Below are positions 36,011-48,289 of a stretch of 64,000 nucleotides of DNA, piece after piece. Below the pieces are notes generated by a model. It searched no databases and had not been told where the DNA came from. It worked only from the letters and a program-made list of their open reading frames with translations. A program made the position numbers and the translations under genes. The stretch lies in assembly GCA_021234155.1 (NCBI GenBank), contig JAJEKV010000235.1:1-64000 (forward strand). Direction: 5' to 3'. This stretch comes from Isoetes taiwanensis (lineage: Eukaryota; Streptophyta; Lycopodiopsida; Isoetales; Isoetaceae). Positions within the stretch are counted from its first letter, which is position 1. Each line of letters opens with the position of its first letter.

Positions 36011-38207
36011 ATCCGGAGGTCGCACTAAATCCTTTGATAATGTTTAAAAAGGATTCTATGTTATTCTGCTCATTTTTCAAAAAGCTGAAGGAATCATCAG
36101 CATATTGCATTATAGTTAGATGAGACAGATTATCAGGAAGCTTAAGACCTTCAATGTTACCAACTCGTACCCTTGTTAACATTTCAGCAACAATTATGAA
36201 CAAATAAGGGGCTAAAGGGCAACCTTGCCTCACTCCATTATTCAAAAAGAAAAAGGCAGAAGGAGAGACATTTATTATGATTGCAGACTGAGATCTAAGA
36301 TTGAGGCCCATAATCAAGTCAATTAATTTGGTTGGGAACCCAATTTTTTGAAGGGCCAGAATTAGAAAATCCCATCTAACTGTATCAAAGGCCTTAGAAA
36401 AATCAAGTTTCAAGAGGACACATTTTTTATTTGAGATTCTTGCCCAATGCATACCCTCCATAGCTGCAATATAGTTATCAAGGATGTATCTGTTTGACAG
36501 GAAAGCAGATTGATGCAAACTGATATTTTTCTGAAGAAAACTTTTGATCCTATTTGCAATGATTTTGGCACAAAGTTTGTAGGTCGTGTTGGTCAAAGAT
36601 ATAGGTCTCCATTCATTGAAAGTCTCAGGATTATCACTTTTAGGAATGAGGGTGATAAATCCAGAAGACAAGGCAGGGTGCAAATGGTTGGAATGCCAAA
36701 AACCTTTAATCATGGCAACAAGATCATTCTTAAAAACATCCCAGAATTTAATAAAAAATTCTGGGGGAAACCCATCAGGCCCAGGGCTTTTACCTTTGGC
36801 CATGGAATTTAAAATTTGCTTAATCTCCTCTTCAGAAGGCATATTTAAGATCTGGTCACTCAAGGGATCAATAATGTTGATAGGTAAGGAATTAAGAAAA
36901 TTCAGGAAACCATTGGCCTCAGGATTATCCCAGCTACTATTATGCTGATTAGAGAAAATTTTGGAATATTTGGAGAAGAAATATTGAGTAATTTCCTTTG
37001 GATCATCTATAGTATGGCCAATATCATTTTTGATGCTGGAGATTTCCTTTTTTAGAAGCCTATTTTTGGCAATTCTGAAAAAGAATTTGGTATTGCAATT
37101 GTCCATACTATTATGGAATTTGATCTTACTTTTCATGGCAGCACCTTTAGCTTCATACTCTTCAATATTTTTAATGCCATGTTCAAGATCATCTTCAATT
37201 TGATGAAGAGAGGTATTCAAAGGATCAGTTTGCAATTTAGATCTAACATCCCTCATAGCAGTCAGAAGTTTACTTTTGTTTTCTTTTCTCTGCTCATGGA
37301 GATTTTTGGACCATAGCTTGATCCATGCTTTGGAAGCCCTTAGATTAGAATAAAAGGCCCTCATAGAATCATTGGTCTGAACTCTTGGAAGATTGCCATA
37401 AAAATTGGAGAAATCAGCACAAAATTTCTCACTATTTAAAATGGAGCAATTAAGCTTGAAAGGAATATTACCTTGTCTCTTGATATTATTAAAGTGCTTG
37501 GTCTGGAGAAATTGTGGCTGATGGTCAGAAATAGATGTGCATTCATCACTCAAGACAACACAGTTATCCCAGAAGTCTAGATCAGACATTTTGATATAAA
37601 ATCTATCCAAGGCACAAAATACTCTAGAATCACCTTCTTGCTTATTGGACCAGGAATATTTAGCAGTAGAAGAAGGAATATGACTAAACAAATTAGAGTC
37701 CATCAAATTTTCCCAATTATCCCTCTCCTTAACAGACATGCTGAAATTATTATTGGACTTGAAGTCAAGGCAGGGAGTATTGTTAAAGTCACCTGCTAAA
37801 ATCCAGGTAATATTGTTATGACTTTGAAGCCAATTATTTATTTTAGACCATAGGGCTTCTCTCTCCTTTGAGTTAGTAGGGGCATAAATGTTGATAACAC
37901 CAAAGGGAGAGTTCAGATGATTGAAAATTACTGCCTGCCATCTTTTGCAAGGGTTGTTGTAGAAAAGAGCATGATTCAGATGTTTCCATATCATGCATAG
38001 GCCCCCAGAGGTGTTTGTAGCCTCAATCCAAATTGAAGACTGGCCAGGACCAATCCAGTCAGCAAGATTCGAGCACTCAAAGTTTGGAAGTCTCAATTCT
38101 TGCAGCAGAATTATGTCTGCCTTATAATCTCTTATCTGAGAAATAGCTCTTCTCCTTTTCAAAGGACCTTTAATCCCCCTTAAGTTCCAGGATAGGATCT
38201 TCATCAA
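36003..38207 (-). mobile_element. L1 ORF2, endonuclease and reverse transcriptase
   Basis: An uninterrupted 734-codon frame. It starts with the AP endonuclease (MKILSWNLRGIKGP; QELRLP; AGDFNN; SDHQPQFL) and continues with the RT: GKSPGPDGFPPEFF, WRPISLTNTTYKL, KLDFSKAFDTVRWDF, GVRQGCPLAPYLF and the catalytic MQYADDS. It ends at SATSGFI with a premature stop caused by a one-base shift. Restoring that phase would continue the domain into 36010-34387. Plant L1 ORF1 (gag-like with CCHC) is absent upstream, so the copy begins right at the endonuclease and is probably 5'-truncated. It is much better preserved than the surrounding host genes. Confidence 0.95.
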
Positions 38208-39645
38208 AACAATGTCTAGGAGCTACTTATTTGTTCCAATAAGACATAGATGCAATATTCTAAACAGTGGAAGCACATCTATTGCAGCAAAATGAAGAAA
38301 CTTACAATCATTTTCCTACTAAAAGAAGAAAATACAAAAACAAAAGCAATCATCATTTGTATGGTATTGAATACTCATTCGTTTCAATTTCTGTGGTGAA
38401 CTTTTGTTCATGGTTGGTTTAGCCAGTTTGATCAGTATAATTTCCTCTACCAGTCCACTCAATACAAACTTCCAAAGTCTGGATGCTACTAGAAGCTCAC
38501 AAACAGATGATTTATACAACTACAAAGTGATGATGACTCGCTCGCACCAACTATGTTGAACTATAAGAGGTTAATAATTTACTAGAAGCTCGTTATTTGG
38601 GTTGTAGTGCATTCGTGTTTTTAATAGAACACTACTCTTGTGTGTCATTGTAGTGTTCATTGTAGTGTTCAAGCATATCAGTTCAACGATTAAATGTACT
38701 TGTTTGTACTTCTTTTTGTTCCTAATTACCTCGAAAAGCAAGATTGTTTATAGATACAGGACCCAACCCTATGTATGTCGCAACAGATAATTGTGAAGAA
38801 CTAGCAATATAATGAGAAATATTTCATTCTCGCATTGTGAGGGAAGAGAAAGTATAGGGACTGACTGGATTTCATTCTACTTTGTCTGTCATTGAAAGTA
38901 CTTGTTACAATGACTTCCTGAGACAATAGAATTATAGCAATTGACTATGTGCCGTTTATACCTCTGTATTTGAAAATACGGTTCCCTCCAAAAGTGTCAA
39001 AAGTACCAAATGTGGCCAACTGGTTAGATACGGTGAAGGAACTACAAAGTCAAAAATCTACCTTCATGATTGGACTCATGTTTCATGTGTGGGCGCAACA
39101 TTTATAATCTAGCCCATCGGTAACTTAGTATAATCAAACTTCATGAGTGTTTTCTTCCTTGAATAAATAGTCCAAGTCTTTGCAGTAGGAAGGCAGAAGA
39201 CTGCAAGTCAGCAAATTGTCAGGCATTCTGGTTTATACAGAAGACTCTAACTTCCATAGTCAGTGTATAGTTTTTCCAATAATTCCCTTCAACATAATAC
39301 ACATGTGACTTGTTGACTTGACCAATTCTGTTCTCCAAATTCCATAGATCACTGGAACATCAAAATTATCTACTTCTATCTTGCACCAGCAGGTGTAACA
39401 TGACCATCTTTCTTTTTAATTCTGCAGATCTGTGGTACTGTAGAAAAGGAGGGTTTGATTCCATTTCTGGTCTGCGGATGTGTCTCCTTGGTCACAAAGG
39501 TGAACAGCTTTATCCACCAAGGAACAGGTCAACAAAACATTTAAGAATGCACTTAAAGCTGTGCAGCCTTAGATGCTACCTTCAAACCACTGGGCAAAAT
39601 CAATCCATGAACTATTGCCTCACGTCCATCTCCACCTGCTAGTAT
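38208..39645. other. Intergenic, no recognisable gene
   Basis: AT-rich DNA upstream of the L1 endonuclease. 38521-38590 resembles 33486-33555. Possible coding scraps at 39425-39600 have no recognisable domain and contain stops. Confidence 0.35.
38521..38590 (+). repeat. Short repeat flanking the L1, right copy
   Basis: Diverged partner of 33486-33555 (AAAGTGATGATGACTCG, ACTATAAGAGGTTAATAA). Confidence 0.4.
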
Positions 39646-40383
39646 AGTGGAAGAAGTCGATGCACCAGGCCTGTTTATATTAATGGCTGGTATCCTTTTA
39701 GTTATTATGGCTACAACAATTGTTGTAGCTTACAATGTAGTACGCCCTCCTTACCAACCAAAGGATTCCACATTGTAAATCAGCCAGTAAAGCACCTCTA
39801 GATTAGCATTTGTTTAGAAAAGCTAAATTCTTGTCATTTTATTGACATCATAGCAGACACAAAAAAATGCCCACCATAGGGGTGCTTTACGTATACCCTT
39901 CCAAGATTGTTGTCACTGAGCCACGATTCTCTATGTTCCACCTTATAGAGGTAGCTTTGGTCTTCCCAAAGGTTGTCCTCGCTTCATAGTCTTCTTGCTA
40001 CAAGATGATATGCAAACTAGGCTGATCTATGTGGATGGGTATAGTAGGAACAGGTTACTTGGAGTTCCTAGAAAAGTGAGTGCTAGGATTGTGTATTCCG
40101 CATACTTGCCAAGAGACTTAGAAAAATAGACATTAAAAAGATTTTCAAGATTGGTCTCCAAAACAGTTTGGGCAAGTTTAGCCTTGGAATGTGGCAGAAC
40201 ATAATGTTTTCATGAAGATATGTACAATCCCTTAAACCCCTAGTCTATAAGCCACATAAGACCTTTGCCCCTGATAAGGAGGTAGCATGCCCTTACGGGA
40301 ATCCGACGCTCACAGAATTTATCAATCCTAAGATTGGGCATATTAGAATCTGACAGGCCTTTCAAAAAGAACTTAATTGGGAC

Positions 40384-41165
40384 ATGTCACTACCTTTCCA
40401 TACCTATAAAGCAATAAGCTGTCGATTGTCTGAATTCCAAATCGATCTCGCAAAAAATGAGATAAAAAAATGGGCTGGAATTGAACTAAACCTGGCATAT
40501 ACAAAATTAAACAATGAGAATGCCATTAAAAGCATTAAGTGGCTTAATAAGAACTTGTGTGAGGTTGGTGTAGATAAGACATCGAATAACGCCACGTTCA
40601 TATGTCCAAGACATATCAGAAAAGAAGCAAAAAACAAGGACTATAGAGTCAGGATTTTCATTACGTCAAAGAGAAGGTGATTGAAATTAGAGATAGGATA
40701 GACGCAGATTTATAACAGTTTGGATTGGTGACAGATTTGGATAAAGGGTTCTAAATTTTTATTGGGTGTTTATATAAGGCAGGTGGATCACGAACGCCCA
40801 TGATACTGTGTTTTCCAAAATTTCCAGCTTTATGGCTAAAGTACTAAAATGTATTCTAGAAATCTGGTCTGATGTTTGCAAAATGATACTTGCAAAATGC
40901 ACCTATATTACAAGAAAGAAGTTCTGCACCATGGCTTACTCCATTATTGTATAAGGTGATTCTTAGCCTACCTTCTAAGATAACCGACGTGTTTGCTGCA
41001 AATATAACTAAATGTTACGAGGCAATACCCTTGGAAGGAGACACATGTATTTGCTTTGCTATTGCCCAGGTTATAATATGGGTGTGGCAGTACATAAGGC
41101 AACAAAGTGTAGTATATACTTTAATATTTAAGTTTTATAAAATTGGGATTATTAGAGCCAAATGG
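40384..41165 (+). mobile_element. Decayed reverse-transcriptase-like sequence
   Basis: Frames at 40384-40680 and 40890-41171 look like one broken protein. The second contains FAANITKCYEAIPLEGDTC, which resembles RT palm motif A (D...C+..IP) with the usual Asp replaced by Asn, preceded by PWLTPLLYKVILSLPSKITD. It does not look like the L1 or chromovirus RTs in this window. The class is undetermined; a Penelope-like or other non-LTR element is possible. Confidence 0.35.
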
Positions 41166-41350
41166 GAATGAGAATGAGAATGATTTTTTTATCGTCCACT
41201 GAGGCCAATCAGCTATTCTATTTTTAGTTGCACATAGTGGTTGGCCCAACTTCAATGTATATAATTTGTATCCAGTATGATGGAAAGGTATGGAGCTCCC
41301 ATACCCCAACATGAACAAAAATATACAACAGTTATAGGATGCAAGCAGAC
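41166..41350 (-). repeat. LINE 3'-end with (CATTCT)n tail
   Basis: On the minus strand the sequence ends GGCCTCAGTGGACGAT, A-run, then hexamer repeats (CATTCTCATTCTCATTC). The core matches 61677-61720 almost exactly. Confidence 0.7.
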
Positions 41351-43073
41351 CCATATAAAAAGCAAGAGTGGATCATGCTTATCGCAGCTGTAAAATGTCC
41401 AAAATATATACCGAATCTATTGAGCACTAAGAAGCCACAGTACATAATAGAGTAGTATCAAGTGTATACAAAAAGCAAGTACGCATGTAATAACATGCAA
41501 TATAAGGGAAGAGGTGACAGCGTACCCTTAGCAAGTAAATGCATCTATTAGCATGCATTCATATCAATTGGTATCAGAGCCTGGGTACGGCCTGAGAGAT
41601 CTGTGTAAGAAAGTCTCTATTATAATCTACAAGAGGAGATAAGACTGGGAATCGTGAATTGAAGCAATAGATAAGAGATGATTGTCTGAACACGTATTCC
41701 TAGAATTTGGATTGCATGATGCAAAGCAAAATTGAGTGTTGTGATAGATTGGTTTAGCGAAGTCTAAGCAGTTAAGCACTTGCATGGTAGAAAAACTTTT
41801 GTTTGAAGTTGACTTTACGAAGATCTAGATTCATGCTAGATTAGATAAAGGAGAATGAACTTCTAAATTATTAAACAACGCACAAAAAGCATGTTAGCTA
41901 GATTTGTGTGTTGAAATTGCTTTTCCAAGTTACTACTCTAATGTAAGTGGAGAAAGTTCTTAACAATGATTAGTAGAGGAGAAATGTTAGCCAAACTGCA
42001 TGTCTGTTTTTTATGCAGATTGGAAAGGCATTACGGAGTAATGGCACAGACACATTTGTTGGATTGATCAGTGTTTGGAATTGCTTTGGACGCCTACTTG
42101 CAGGGTTTGTTATGTCAAACTTCATTTCTTAGGACTTTAGAACTCTCCAGTAACCATTCAAAAATTTAAGTGTTGATGGACTCAAGCAAGTTAACCAGCC
42201 AATAACAAAAATTCAAGTCGTTTAGTTTCCTACACCTTATCAGCATATGAAACCATCTGTAATCTGGAGTAGCTATCAGAAGCTTGTGGCAAAGAACAAC
42301 TTTATGTCAATTTGAAACCGGATATGGGTAAATCCTATGCAAATCAATCTCATTCAATCCGCTTAGTAGTTTAGCATGATAGAAGTTACTAATCATCATC
42401 TCCAGCTGTAACAGAACGGATCTTTCCCTGGCATACTTTGTCAGACCATTTGAGCATCACATTGATGAAGGTGATGTGGATACGCGATTCAGGAAGATTT
42501 ATGTAAGAAATAACATCCTCGAATTGCATGACTAGTTAACTTCCAGAGTAGATCAAGTATTTTGCTCTTCCTTTCAGGTGATTATTGTACTGGTCGGAAG
42601 CTATTTGATGGTATCGATGTTAGTCAAGGTAGGTAATATCTTGTCATATGTTGTAATCCTTGCTTTCGAACAAAATGTGCACCCGCCTCATACTGATTTG
42701 ATATAGGAATACTTTTCAATTGGAAAACTAGCACAAATGTTGTTGACATCTGGGATGATAGCCATATTATTGACAATGTTCATAATTTTTGTAAGTGCAA
42801 TTTGTTAAGCATTATTTTGTTGAAACTTTACTGAATCAACTCATCATGCAGGTTGTCCGTGGGAACACTAACTTACCGTTTTGTTCGGAGGTTGAGTTAA
42901 TTGGTTTTGCTAAAGTGCACAAAATGGAAGATGTTACCAAAATTGGAGAAGAAGAGCATAGATCACTGGTAGTCAATACCCATTATGATGACTCTAATAT
43001 GTTTGATCTCAAAGTGGAGAAAAGCCCGGATGAAGATTTTGATTCATGGCTTAACTACCGGAACATGAGAGGG

Positions 43074-43470
43074 CCGTATTCCTACTCCGAGAAGTGGTAA
43101 ACCCGGACACATGTCCGCTTTTACCTCGGCCGCTCGATTTCAAGCTCAAAAGACAACGGTTTCTGCATGTTTTTTCACTGATCTTGCTTGATCCATGCTC
43201 AAATCTCTTGCTCTTTTGATAGAATGAGGTTTTTAGGGGCTGCCAAGGTGATTCCAATGGTGTTTGAACCGGATTGAACCGTTCAATAAGTTGATTGCAA
43301 GCTCTATTCAAAGATTAGCATGCCAAAACACAGTCCCACGCTCAGTTCATCGCGTGGTTATCCCAGCCAAAAAAAAGTGGTTAACCCGGACAAAAGTGTG
43401 GTTAACTCGGACATGACAGTGGTTAACTCGGACATGTCCTGGGTTTACCACTTCGGGAGTAGGAATACGG
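43074..43470 (+). mobile_element. MITE with about 43-bp terminal inverted repeats, copy 1
   Basis: Starts CCGTATTCCTACTCCGAG and ends CGGGAGTAGGAATACGG. The terminal inverted repeats extend into AAGTGGTAAACCCGGACA. The interior includes AAAAGACAACGGTTTCTGC and subterminal GTGGTTAAC(C/T)CGGACA units in three copies. It is non-coding, 397 bp, and inserted in the last recognisable exon of the MFS gene. Confidence 0.9.
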
Positions 43471-43471
43471 G

Positions 43472-43845
43472 CCGTATTCTTACTCAGGAAGTGGTAAAAC
43501 CCCGGACACATGTCCGGCTTACCACTGCCGCTTTCATTTCAAGCTCAAAAGACAACGGTTTCTGCATGTTTTTTCACTGATCTTGCTTGATCCATGCTCA
43601 AATCTCTTGCTCTTTTGATAGAATGAGGTTCTTAGGGGCTGCCAATTCCAATGGTGTTTGAACCGGATTGAACCGTTCAATAAGCTAATTGCAAGCTCTA
43701 TTCAAAGATTAGCATGCCAAAACACAGTCCCACGCTCAGTTCATCGCGTGGTTATCCCAGCCAAAAAAAAGTGGTTAACCCGGACATGACACTGGTTAAC
43801 CCGGACATGTGTCCGGGTTTACCACTTCCCGGAGTAGGAATACGG
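43472..43845 (+). mobile_element. MITE with about 43-bp terminal inverted repeats, copy 2
   Basis: A direct tandem copy of 43074-43470, separated from it by a single G. It is 374 bp with two instead of three subterminal GTGGTTAACCCGGACA units and has matching terminal inverted repeats (ends GGAGTAGGAATACGG). The interior is about 95 percent identical by eye. Confidence 0.9.
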
Positions 43846-44949
43846 CGACAATTCTCCACACACATGAGACCCCCGGAACATTTTCCTTTTTCTTTCCATA
43901 TATGAGTTTAAACCCAACCGGGTTCTTTCGCTGCACATCTGCTTAGACCAAGTAGAATCTGTGTTGAAATTATGCTGCTAATGTGCTCGAAGGTACCAAA
44001 ATTTTATCATAGTTTTGTGGCAACCTATATGTTGGTTTGTCTGGAGACGTTTTACCACTGTATGCCCAATGCTTTAGCGGCCACAAATTTTGGTCTTGCT
44101 GAGGCGATGCTTATATGACAATGATGACGAGGTACATGCATTAAGCTTTTTCCTTTAACAACTTTTTAGGCTGGCACAGTATGAACAGTGCGTATGGCAG
44201 GTCCGTGATCGTGCCACATTATATTTACATGCGCTTGGTGAAGAAGATGAGGAGGTCCGGGATAAGTATAGGATGTCTCATCCCAATCTGCTTTGTTTGT
44301 ATTACCTGCTGAATTAGCATGTTCTGTATATGGCGCCATGTCTCAGTACAAGAATTATAAGATAGATACATATGAGAGAGTTGGGGAAGCATAACAAGGG
44401 TAAAATATTGGCGACAATCACAGGAGATGAAGCTAGAGATGATAAACACAACAGTTTATGTGACCATAGCTTGAAGAATAATGTGTTGACTGCAAATACG
44501 GTCAATGTTGCAGCAAAGACATGCGGAAAGGGGAGGTTTTGGGGCCACTTGTGGTTGTTAATTGGGGACATATTTGTAAAAAGAACATAATTAGAATGTC
44601 AAGATGCTCACAGTAATCATGCCAGATGTGAAGATTTGAAGATACCACAGGAGATAGTCAAGGAGGTAAGGCGTTTGAAAAAAAAAATGGCACATAAACG
44701 TTCATGTAACTTATGCAGCTTAAGTGATTGTAGCTGCGAAACTGACAGGGCAAGTAGTGGGCATAGTGCAAGTAGTAGCAACAGCATGTACTATGGCACC
44801 GAAGGCCAAAAGCATAACCGCAAGTATAACAAGAAATTGGCAGTAAAAAATAATGAGGTTGCACCTGAGGTTCATGTGGCTGAGGAATCAACAATTTGCC
44901 AGCTAGCAAGAAGGCAGCCAAAGATGTCATTAAAACAAGTGCAGATGGA

Positions 44950-45169
44950 TGCTATATGCCAAAGACGTGTCTTTGGGCCTTTGGTCCAAAGAGGGCTTTT
45001 AGTCCAAAAGGGGCCCTATGGTCCAAAGAGGGCCTTTGGTCCAAAGAAGGACCAAAGGGGGCGTGCACGCTATATAGTAGCTCGGGGGAGAGCTCTGGGG
45101 GAGCTGTGTCATAGCTGAGGGCTCGTGGTTGGGTGGTGAGATAGCGTGCCACGTCAAGAGTCCATTTTA
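44950..45169 (+). repeat. 5' LTR of chromovirus (220 bp)
   Basis: Starts TGCTATATGCC and ends GAGTCCATTTTA (TG...TA, not the usual TG...CA). It contains several copies of the palindromic unit CTTTGGTCCAAAG and a TATA-like CTATATAG at about 45069. Confidence 0.95.
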
Positions 45170-45170
45170 G

Positions 45171-45182
45171 TGGTATCAGAGC
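45171..45182 (+). other. Primer-binding site
   Basis: TGGTATCAGAGC, complementary to the 3' end of initiator methionine tRNA, begins one base after the 5' LTR. Confidence 0.9.
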
Positions 45183-45193
45183 AACAAGTTTCG

Positions 45194-46324
45194 ATGGCCG
45201 GTTCCCCTGCCAATGTTAACGTTGAGGATGAAGAGCTCAAGGAAAAACTTTTTGAGTTAGAGCATGATAATTCGCTCATGAGAGAAAAACTTGCAGCTGC
45301 CGAGGCTCGAATTATGAGCTGCAAGAATTGAATTCATGGCGAGCGGTGGCGCAGCTGCGGCAGGGCCGTGGAAGGCCCACGAGTGGCATCAAAGCGGGTG
45401 CCAACGCCAAAATTGAATTCAAAAGTATTCCGCCGCCACTAATGATGCGGATGAACTTTTCGCGGGCTCGGGATTTGAATTCATATTTTGCTAAGACTAA
45501 AGATGGCGAAGACACTCGTTATATTTTTCTTTGGCGCCATCCGGATGGGGTTGCAAAGGACCGGTGGTCGGATATCCGTAAGAACCCGGTCGATCAACCT
45601 ATTGTTACCTTTCTTGAATTTGAAAAGCAAATCAAAAATCGCTTTTTGGGTCATAATTGGGAGCGTGATCTTATCATTTGAATGGAATAAGTTGACCCGA
45701 CAAAACACGGAAACGGTTAGAGCCTTTGCCGCACGAAGTTTTAAAGAAAGGACTTCAGCTTAGTAAAAATGATCCGAGAAGTCCGAAAAACTCATGGGTG
45801 GGGTTCATCGTTGGGTACCTGGCCTCGACCCGCAAGTTGCCAATCTTTCTTTTGGTGAGCTCGTAAGATGGCGAGAGAAAGTAGAGGAGGAAGGTTTGGC
45901 CCTCACGGAAGCCATTAATGCTCAACGTGGCCTCAAAGTTTCTATGAAAGAGGCGCAGTGGTTTTCGTGGATAAATCAATGGGATCCGCTCCGTGGTCTG
46001 GGCCATTCAAACGGCCGCATACGACGCGTTGCGGATAATGAACTTGTTGGGGCCAAAAGAGCCAAAGGAATCTTATCAAAGCAGCGTAAAAAGCGGTTGA
46101 TGAGGGAGAATAAGTGTTTTGTTTGTTATTCAACCGACCATAAGTTTTATGAATGCCCTACTTATTTGGAAAAGAAGAAAGGGGAAAGAAAGGAAGTTAC
46201 ACCTACTCTTAAGTCTGGGACTAAGAAAGAGGATAAAAGCAAGAAAGTAGCTTCTGTTCGTGGAGATGGAAAAGGGAAGAAGGTGGCTACGGTTAGGGGA
46301 AAAATGGGATATAGATTCTGTTGA
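45194..46324 (+). pseudogene. Chromovirus gag (broken)
   Basis: Three frames. 45194-45331 starts MAGSPANVNVEDEELKEKLF, a coiled-coil-like N-terminus. 45328-45681 is the capsid-type gag core (FLWRHPDGVAKDRWSD; FLEFEKQIKNRFLG). 45794-46324 ends with the zinc knuckle CFVCYSTDHKFYEC (CX2CX4HX4C) and a lysine-rich tail. Frame changes separate the three. Confidence 0.85.
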
Positions 46325-48130
46325 GAATAGTAGTCTCTTACGATTTTGGGCTACTATTCAAGATCAAAAAGTACATGTCTTATTCGATCCAGGGCAAAGG
46401 AGTTTGATTTTATTTCCGCCGCTTGGTAAAATAACTCAAATTAACTTCTCTTCCTTTATCAAGTGATGTAGAATTATCTTCGCTTTCTTGAATGTTGCCC
46501 TCCCGCCTTCTTCATTTATGGTCAAGGATGTTGAATTTCAATTGCGGGGATATATCTCAGAACGTTCTTTCATGGTTTTCGACCTTGGAGGTATGGATAT
46601 TATTCTCGCATGCCATGGCATAAGGCTATTAATCCTCTTATAGATTGGAAAGCGGGTATTGTTATGTTATCCTTGGAAGGGGTAAAAGACCTTCAAGTTT
46701 GTGAAGGATGATATTGTGTCCCCTATTCCTACGGCCGTTTACGGTTTAAACGTTTGGCAATGAAAACTCATTTTGTGTATTTGGTGGTTTTTGTTCTAAG
46801 CTAGATGTATCTCCATTAAATGAGCGCCAAACAATCTTTTTTGCATTATTTTGATGATGTCTTTTCAAATGAAATTCCACAAACTTTGCCACCCCAGCGT
46901 TTTGAGGACCACAGATTGATCTTCTTCCCGGAAAGAACCTCCTAATCAAGCTCCTTATCTGGAGAATGCATGGCCAACAAGTTGAGATTAGACGCCGCCT
47001 TGATGAGTTGCTTCAAGCCGGATTGATCCGCCATAGTTCTTCACCTTTTGGTGCTCCCCTGCCTTGTTGGTTAAGAAAAAGATAATTCCCCGGCGATGTG
47101 TATAGATTATCGCCGCTTTGAATAAGATAACCATTAAGAATCGGGTTTCCTATACCAAGGGCGGATGATTTGTTTGATCAACTCCAAGGTGCCGGTTTTT
47201 AGCCGCCTTGATCTTAAGTCGTGGTATTGGCAACTTAAGGTTGCTACCAAGATGTTCATAAGAATTGCGTTTAGGACAACCTTTGGACATTATGAGTTTT
47301 TGGTCATGCCATTTGACTTACGAATAATGCCTTCTTTTATGAGGCTAATGTGGCTTAATATTTGAAGATGTGCATGGCGTTTATGTTGTCGTGTTCTTTG
47401 ATGACATATTAGTTTTTAGTACGTCCGAGGAAGACCATTACTTGCATTTATGGGGAGGTTTTCCCGCCGGGTTAAGGGAGGAGTCTATTACTCTTAATCC
47501 TAAGAAAAGTATCTTTTTCCAATCGGAAATTGAATATTTGGGTCATATTGTTTGCGCTGAGGGTCTTAAAGTTGATCCCAGTAAGGTCCAAGCAATTGTG
47601 GATTGGCCCTGCACCTACTTTCGCTTGTTGATTGCGTTCCTTTCGGGTTTATGCGCTTATTATAGGAAGTTTGTACTTAATTTTGCTCGCTTAGCTTCAG
47701 ATTTATATTTGTTGCTACTTAAAAGATGTTCCTTTCCAATGGAATCATAATCATCAGTTTGCTTTCCAGGTTTTAAAGGATGCCATGGTTAATCCTCCTG
47801 TTCTGCGTTTGCCAAAGTTTGGTCTACCTTTCTTGTTATGTGTGGAAAGTAGATATAGTGTTTATGATAAGGAATTTCTGGCTGTTATTCATGCTTTGAA
47901 AGTGTGGCTTACACTATCTTATAGGGTCAAACAGTTCATATTTTGACTGACCACCAAAGCATTAGGCACATTGTTTCACGTAAAACATTATCTGAAAGGC
48001 GCTTGAAATGGGTTGCTTTTATGCAAAGAATATGATTTTTCAAAGGATTATCGCCCCGGTAAAGAGAATGTTGTAGCCGATGCTTTAAGTAGACGTTATG
48101 CGCTTTGTTCTCTTTCTATAGCACAATCCA
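46325..48130 (+). pseudogene. Chromovirus protease, RT and RNase H (broken)
   Basis: The protease active site appears as HVLFDPG at about 46375, where D(T/S)G is expected. RT motifs: FSRLDLKSWYWQLKV and FGHYEFLVMPFDL at 47165-47365, then VVVFFDDILVFS at 47385-47420 (the catalytic DD kept), and IEYLGHIVCAEGLKVDP. RNase H ends with DYRPGKENVVADALSRR at about 48048-48100. Several stops and shifts occur between these blocks. Confidence 0.9.
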
Positions 48131-48289
48131 ACCATTTGGAGGAAATGAAACCATTGTATGCCATCGACCCTCGATTATAAGGATATTTGGTTGTTAGCTC
48201 AAAGTGGCAATGCATATGGATATAAGATCGTTAATGGGTTCTTGTAAAGCTATGCATTGTGCGGAACTTTTGGTCACTTATTCTTAAAG

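Larger units (their letters stand above)
39646..43073 (+). pseudogene. Nodulin-like / NFD4-type MFS transporter, interrupted
   Basis: Membrane transporter of the plant nodulin-like major facilitator group. A segment at about 39646-39776 reads GLFILMAGILLVIMATTIVV (one membrane span). At 42019-42130 IGKALRSNGTDTFVGLISVW and NCFGRLLAGFVMSN match the conserved 'SLISIWNFLGR.GAG' block. Exons at about 42413-42501, 42578-42628, 42717-42790 and from 42852 join in frame with canonical GT-AG sites (FVRPFEHHIDEGDVDTRF; VIIVLVGSYLMVSMLVK; a span LLTSGMIAILLTMFIIF; VVRGNTNLPFCSEVELIGF). The last exon is cut at 43073 by the first MITE. Between the first and second pieces lies an RT-like insertion. The N-terminal spans are missing, so the copy is not functional. 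Confidence 0.7.

Noticed and set aside
33486-38590. Target-site duplication or LTR pair around the L1
   Set aside because: The 70-bp flanking strings are too diverged and too long for an L1 duplication and lack LTR ends.
44658-45118. Cys-rich frame (CNLCSLSDCSC) running into the 5' LTR
   Set aside because: It crosses the retrotransposon boundary, so its end is accidental. The upstream part has no recognised domain, although a gamma-COP intron or another insertion may lie here.
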